Origin: Cerioporus squamosus
Lineage: Eukaryota; Basidiomycota; Agaricomycetes; Polyporales; Polyporaceae
NCBI GenBank assembly: GCA_022592435.1
Contig: JABYQS010000409.1
Span: forward strand, 1 to 24,446
Length of the DNA: 24,446 bases
Direction of reading: 5' to 3'
Shown: in pieces, positions 20,142 through 24,446 of the stretch
How positions within the stretch are numbered: the first letter of the stretch is position 1
Layout of the letters: the number at the start of each line of letters is the position of its first letter
Notes under the pieces: model-generated
The model's input: the letters and a program-made list of their open reading frames with translations, nothing else
The model's database searches: none
What the model was told of the DNA's origin: nothing
Made by a program: the position numbers and the translations under genes

Positions 20142-20886
20142 GATGGACCAGGATATGCAAGGATGTATGAGAGGGTACGAGGCTCGAGGAGATGAAGGTA
20201 GATATGAAAGGGGATGAGAACGTGGTGGTGAGCGCCTCGCCGAGCTTGTTTCTATAGTGCTGCTAATAGGTCCAGATCGGGAAGGATGCTATCTCGTGAC
20301 CGCAGCGAGAAGGCCCTTCGAGCCCTGTCGCGACTGTCGGAGTGCGACCAACCTACCTGGTACTCGCAAGTCTACCTGGGCTTGCGGGATTTAGTATCGG
20401 ACGTCCGCGCATGCGGCGTGGATAAGATAGGTGCGAGGAGAGCAGAACCAGTCCAGTTCATTCCTCGCGCTCATCACGTACTACAGATAATCTTATCACA
20501 AGGTTCCTGCGCCCACACGGCATGAGTGAACAGACAGACCTCTGGACGATGTGCCACACTCCTCCGGCGTACAACTCGGTCGCCGTACTCAACAAACGCG
20601 CACCCACCGGTAGTCATGCGAGCGATTGCGCTACGCATGTGGCAAAGCCTCATCTCGTCCTTCGAGGTCAACTCTCGCCCTACCCACCATCGCTTCAGCA
20701 CCGTGCGGCCATTGAATTCTGCATGGTATCGTTCCTGGCAGTCTTCTCGTCTTCTACATCATCGCATGTTGTTGGGCAGCGCGCCGCCCATGGGAACTAA
20801 TCGTGGGCGTAGCGCACGCCGAACCGACCTTAAAGGGCCCCTCACGCCCACCCTCGCCCACAATTGACACTCGCATCTCACACAGC
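20142..20886. promoter_or_regulatory. Divergent intergenic region between RPEL and GMC genes
   Basis: About 745 bp between outward-facing starts. It must contain the 5' flanks of both genes. No coding region or distinctive motif was found; a weak CTATAGAAA stretch on the minus strand near 20250 might serve the RPEL gene. Confidence 0.45.
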
Positions 20887-23773
20887 ATGACAGCCAATTT
20901 GACTGCAGAGAAGTTCGCGTCGACAGTGTTTGACTACATCATCATTGGTGGAGGGACTGCCGGTCTCGTTGTCGCTGCCCGGTACGTCCGTTTCAACTTG
21001 AGATGCAGAAAACATGCTCACTAACACGTGGGGTGTACAGGCTCTCCGAGGACCCCACGATCAAGGTCGGCGTCCTCGAAGCCGGCGGTTGGGAGCCCGA
21101 CCTCGCAGCGGCTACTATACCTGGTGAGCGTCCAACAGTCTTCCAGCATAGATGTGCATGCGTGCGCAGAACTGACTGCATGCGCCTCTGCAGGACTTGG
21201 CGGCACTCTCATCGGGAACCCCAAGTATGACTGGGGCTTCACTTCGGTCCCTCAGAAGCATATAAACGGGCGGGTCGTGCCTCAGACACGGTATGGACTG
21301 CGTTGTTTGTGAGAATGCGGGTGCTGAAGGTGCCATTCGCGTAGCGGCAAGGGACTTGGAGGATCGTCCCTGGTAAGGACTCAGGACCATCTTGTTCAGT
21401 ACGATACTGAGAGACGCCTGGTTCATTTTCAGATCAACTTCGGCCTCTTCGACCGGTCGGTTGTGTAATGTAGTGCCTCAGTCCAACTGTGCTGACTATG
21501 TCTCGAAAGCGGATCCGCAGCTGAGTACGATGGTGCATAATGTTCGTTGATATACTTGGGAGGATTATGACTGACTTCCCGACTGGCGTGCCGTAGCCAT
21601 CGAGGCCCTAGGCAATCCTGGCTGGAACTGGAACTCGCTTTTGAAGTACTTCAAGAAGGTGCCGCCGTTCCCTCCCGTATAACTGGTTCTCGACTTTGCT
21701 CACCCTGCACATATTGCAGTCCGAGACGACTCTGCCTACCGACCCAGACCACGCGAAGAAATACCGTCTGGCCGAGGCCGACCCGCAATGGCATGGGGAC
21801 TCTGGGCCGATCACCAAGAGCTACGCTCTAAACTTCGCGTGGGGTCCACTGAACGACCGCATGGCCAACGCGGTCAAGGAGCTTGGCGTGACCTACTACC
21901 CTGATACGGTATGCCCTAGCATTACACCCCCTGCGATGTTCGCTCAGCTGAACGACGCCCGCGTCTTCCGCAGAACGACGGCAACAAACATGGGCTTTCC
22001 ACCATGTTCACCTCGATTGATTCGCGGACTGCCACACGAAGCTATGCTGCAAACGTACGATATTCAAGGCTATGTTCTGTGCTTCGAAACGTTAACTATG
22101 CGAACCGACAGGCGTACTTCAAGGCGAACGCGAGCAGAGAGAATCTCTTCGTCCTCACAGGAGCGACCGTGACGAAGATCACCTCTCGCGCTGGGTCATC
22201 TCCTCTACAGGCCACAGGGGTCGAGTACCTACACGACGGCAAAAAGTACCACGCAGCTGTCAGCAAGGAGGTGATTGTCTCCGCAGGTAAGTTCTCTTGT
22301 GGAGGCAATCGATATGCGCTGATCCATCAATGCCCTCCAAGGTGCTCTCCAAACTCCTCAGATCCTTGAGCTGTCTGGGATCGGCAACAAGGACCTCCTC
22401 AGCAAATATGGGATTGAGACACTCGTCGACCTTCCGGGCGTCGGAGAGAACTTGCGTACGTTATGTTTACACGGCCTGCATGCTTCTGATAGTGCTAATG
22501 TTCGTTCCAGAGGTGACAGTGCCGCCCTATATGACGCATGCCATTGACACTGACCTTGCGTAGGAACATATATTTGTGCCCACGCTCGCCGAAATCGATC
22601 CCAGCTGTGAAACGCTGGATGCTCTCCGAGAACCTGAATACGCAGCAAGGCTTCCGGAGTTGTAGTAAGTCTTGAAGTTTTTGATTCGTCGATTTGCAGC
22701 TGCAGGCTCACGGAGTTCACACTCTTAGCGCGAAGCGCGATGGCCCCCTCACATCCACCCCAGCAACAACCTGTGCCTTCATCTCATCCAAGACCTTCAT
22801 GTCGGAGGAGGCGCGGCAAAAGTGGAAGGAGAGTGCGCTATCGGCAGCGCAGGACGCTCCAAAGGGTTTGCGGAAGCAATATGAATCTCAGATCCAGCGT
22901 TTCTTCGACCCATCCTCTGCCGAGGGAGAGTAAGTGGCAAGGAATACATACACTCCGCTTCCTCTTAGATGCTGATGATGCATTTTGCCGCAGGGTCGTC
23001 CCCTTCCCTGGTCTGCTGCCCACGCTCGCCATCGAGCCCGTGCCCAAGGCGCGGTACTTGTCCATCGTCGCTGCAGTGATGCATCCGCTCTCGCGTGGCA
23101 GCGTTCACATCGTGTCTGCGGATCCTACCGCAGCACCGGCGATTGACCCAAGTAAGTCCTTTCCTCGCTCAAGAGGCTCAAGTGTCTCAGGAGAGAATGC
23201 TCGCCATCATCGCACAGACTACCTTGCCAGAGCCGAAGACCTAGACGTCCTGCTCGCCGCCGTCAAGTTCGGCCTGAAGCTGCCGAAGACGGCCCTGCTC
23301 GCCGACCTCGTGCGCAAGCAGATCGCGCCTACCCCGGAGGAAGCTGCTTCGGACGACAAATTGAGAGAGTACATCAGGCAGCGATGCGCGTGCGTCTTCC
23401 ATCCTGTCGGGACGGCCTCCATGCTTCCTAAGGAGGACGGCGGTGTTGTCGATCCCGAGTTGAGGGTGTATGGCACAGCGAACGTCCGTGTGGTGAGTTG
23501 TGAATGTTGGATCGTTCCGGTTGAGTGGCTTCTGATGTGATACCGCGATGATCCTCTTTAGGTGGACGCGTCGATACTGCCCTTGGTGAGCGGTCAAAAG
23601 CTTTGGTCGTATCGCTGTATGCTGATGAATACTTGGTAGCAAATCGCCGCTCATACGCAGGCAACGGTGTATGCCATCGCCGAAAAGGTATACACAGGTC
23701 GCTCCTTCGAACCCCCGTCCAGGTGTTGACTGAGCATTCTACACAGGCCTCTGACATGATTCGTTCTTCATAA
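20887..23773 (+). CDS. GMC-family FAD-dependent oxidoreductase (aryl-alcohol oxidase/dehydrogenase-like)
   Basis: Flavoprotein likely oxidising an alcohol or sugar; exact substrate unknown. Exons: 20887-20981, 21041-21123, 21194-21290, 21345-21372, 21433-21455, 21510-21532, 21597-21658, 21720-21908, 21974-22054, 22112-22286, 22342-22455, 22511-22512, 22564-22664, 22729-22929, 22994-23151, 23218-23492, 23562-23585, 23640-23687, 23747-23773; 1806 nt, 601 residues, every phase consistent. Visible motifs: FAD-binding [20 protein letters not shown], then [11 protein letters not shown] signature 1 ([17 protein letters not shown]); GMC signature 2 ([17 protein letters not shown]); [22 protein letters not shown] with the catalytic His; VDASILPL and the second His in [20 protein letters not shown]. 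The length is normal for the family. No signal peptide precedes the FAD motif, so it is probably intracellular, unlike secreted lignin-related aryl-alcohol oxidases. Confidence 0.93.
22511..22512 (+). other. Apparent 2-nt microexon (AG) in the GMC gene
   Basis: Exon 11 ends in TTG C at 22455. A normal 55-bp intron (GTACGT...TTCCAG) follows, then AG, then a second normal intron of 51 bp (GTGACA...GCGTAG), then GAA CAT. Only C+AG+GAA restores the invariant Asn-Leu-Gln-Glu-His motif and keeps the frame. The two introns may be removed one after the other, the first splicing creating CAG in front of the second donor. Confidence 0.65.
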
Positions 23774-24446
23774 GTCCTGTCGGTGTTGGCCGGTCTAGGA
23801 AAGAGCAGCAGGGCCCCTGTGGTGCACGAATCTACAACATCTTTAAAAGGTATGGAGCTGGTCATGTTACAGCATGAGCTGTTCGTATCGTGCGAAGGCG
23901 GCGTTTTCCATTCCCTATCACTACGGTCATATGGAGTATATCTCGGTTTCATACACATCACATAGAACCCGTAGACCCACTATCCACCCGCTCCTCAGGC
24001 TGAACAGCGCGCAGAAGACGGCAGCATGCCCCGAACGCAAGACTGATGGAGGAAGACAAGTTCGCGTCCATCTCCGGTGACGCCACGTCCAAGCTGCGGA
24101 CTACTGTCGTCCATCGCTGAGGAAGCCCATGGCAGATTCCAGGTTATCGAGAGTCATCTCCAGGCTTGTTAGGCTTGTGCTGATATCTCGTAACACTCTA
24201 AGCGTTGGCATCTTGAACTGTGGTGCGACGGTGGGGGATACCAAGGTGGACCGGTCCGCCGCGCTGGCAGCCCGTACCGCCCAGCCCACGGGCCACGCGG
24301 CCAGCGGACACGTTGATAACACTTGCATGTACAGTTGATGGATGCCCGGACGCTAACCCATTTCCCAGCTGAGTACGCGTGCAACGAACCGGGGGTAAAC
24401 CTGATAGAGCGGAGCGAGGAGCAGTGTTCGCCGAAGGTTCGTGCAG
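23774..24446. other. 3' flank of GMC gene and right window edge
   Basis: About 670 bp. No confident gene. A minus-strand open frame ending near 24101 contains a helical-looking stretch (ISTSLTSLEMTLDNLESAMG), which might be the last exon of a gene beyond the right edge, but there is no recognised motif. Confidence 0.45.

Noticed and set aside
22640..22728. GC-AG intron or one-base deletion after Tyr near 22664 in the GMC gene
   Set aside because: A normal GTAAGT donor at 22665 and a TCTTAG acceptor ending at 22728 give a phase-consistent join ([12 protein letters not shown]), so no exception is needed.
24101..24328. Minus-strand open frame at the right edge
   Set aside because: A helical-looking tail but no recognised family and the window ends before it can be tested.
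1..24446. CRISPR array, prophage, operon or bacterial-type system
   Set aside because: The genes carry spliceosomal introns and are eukaryotic; no regularly spaced repeats or phage genes were seen.

Overview
The window comes from a filamentous basidiomycete, most likely a wood-decay mushroom (Agaricomycetes, possibly Polyporales). The evidence is GC-rich coding DNA with strongly C-ending codons, many 46-78 bp introns with GTRNGT donors and YAG acceptors, and a gene set (GMC oxidoreductase, secreted orphan family, DBF4, S-adenosylmethionine decarboxylase) typical of that group. Gene models were assembled by hand from reading frames and splice sites; the phases of all exons were summed and checked.

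Layout, left to right: (1) 520-4181, minus: gamma-tubulin complex component, 11-12 exons including a 7-nt microexon. (2) 4182-4892: divergent promoter with MluI-cell-cycle-box motifs. (3) 4893-6919, plus: DBF4/Dfp1/Him1, the regulatory subunit of Cdc7 kinase. (4) 7713-8642, minus: small secreted protein of an unassigned family. (5) 8643-10598: about 2 kb without a gene, holding a perfect 12-bp inverted repeat. (6) 10599-12262, plus: protein with two tandem Zn2Cys6 clusters made by duplication of one exon, plus a C-terminal HHCC-like zinc motif. (7) 12609-14123, minus: PP2C-family phosphatase with a one-base frame break just after its FDG motif. (8) 14124-16457: 2.3 kb with no gene found. (9) 16458-18434, minus: S-adenosylmethionine decarboxylase with a 604-bp intron beside the self-cleavage site. 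(10) 18777-19452, plus: DUF1279 mitochondrial membrane protein. (11) 19617-20141, minus: short RPEL-repeat protein. (12) 20887-23773, plus: 601-residue GMC oxidoreductase in 19 exons, one of which appears to be 2 nt long.

This is a mixed chromosomal region rather than a metabolic gene cluster. Two neighbouring genes (gamma-tubulin complex subunit and DBF4) are cell-cycle genes that share a divergent promoter with ACGCGT boxes, and AdoMetDC and the DUF1279 gene share another short divergent promoter. Nothing seen is a virus, plasmid, CRISPR array or intact transposon. The most notable points are the tandem-exon zinc-cluster protein, the 2-nt microexon, and a series of single-base frame breaks that all lie at CpG steps and look more like consensus-sequence errors than true mutations.
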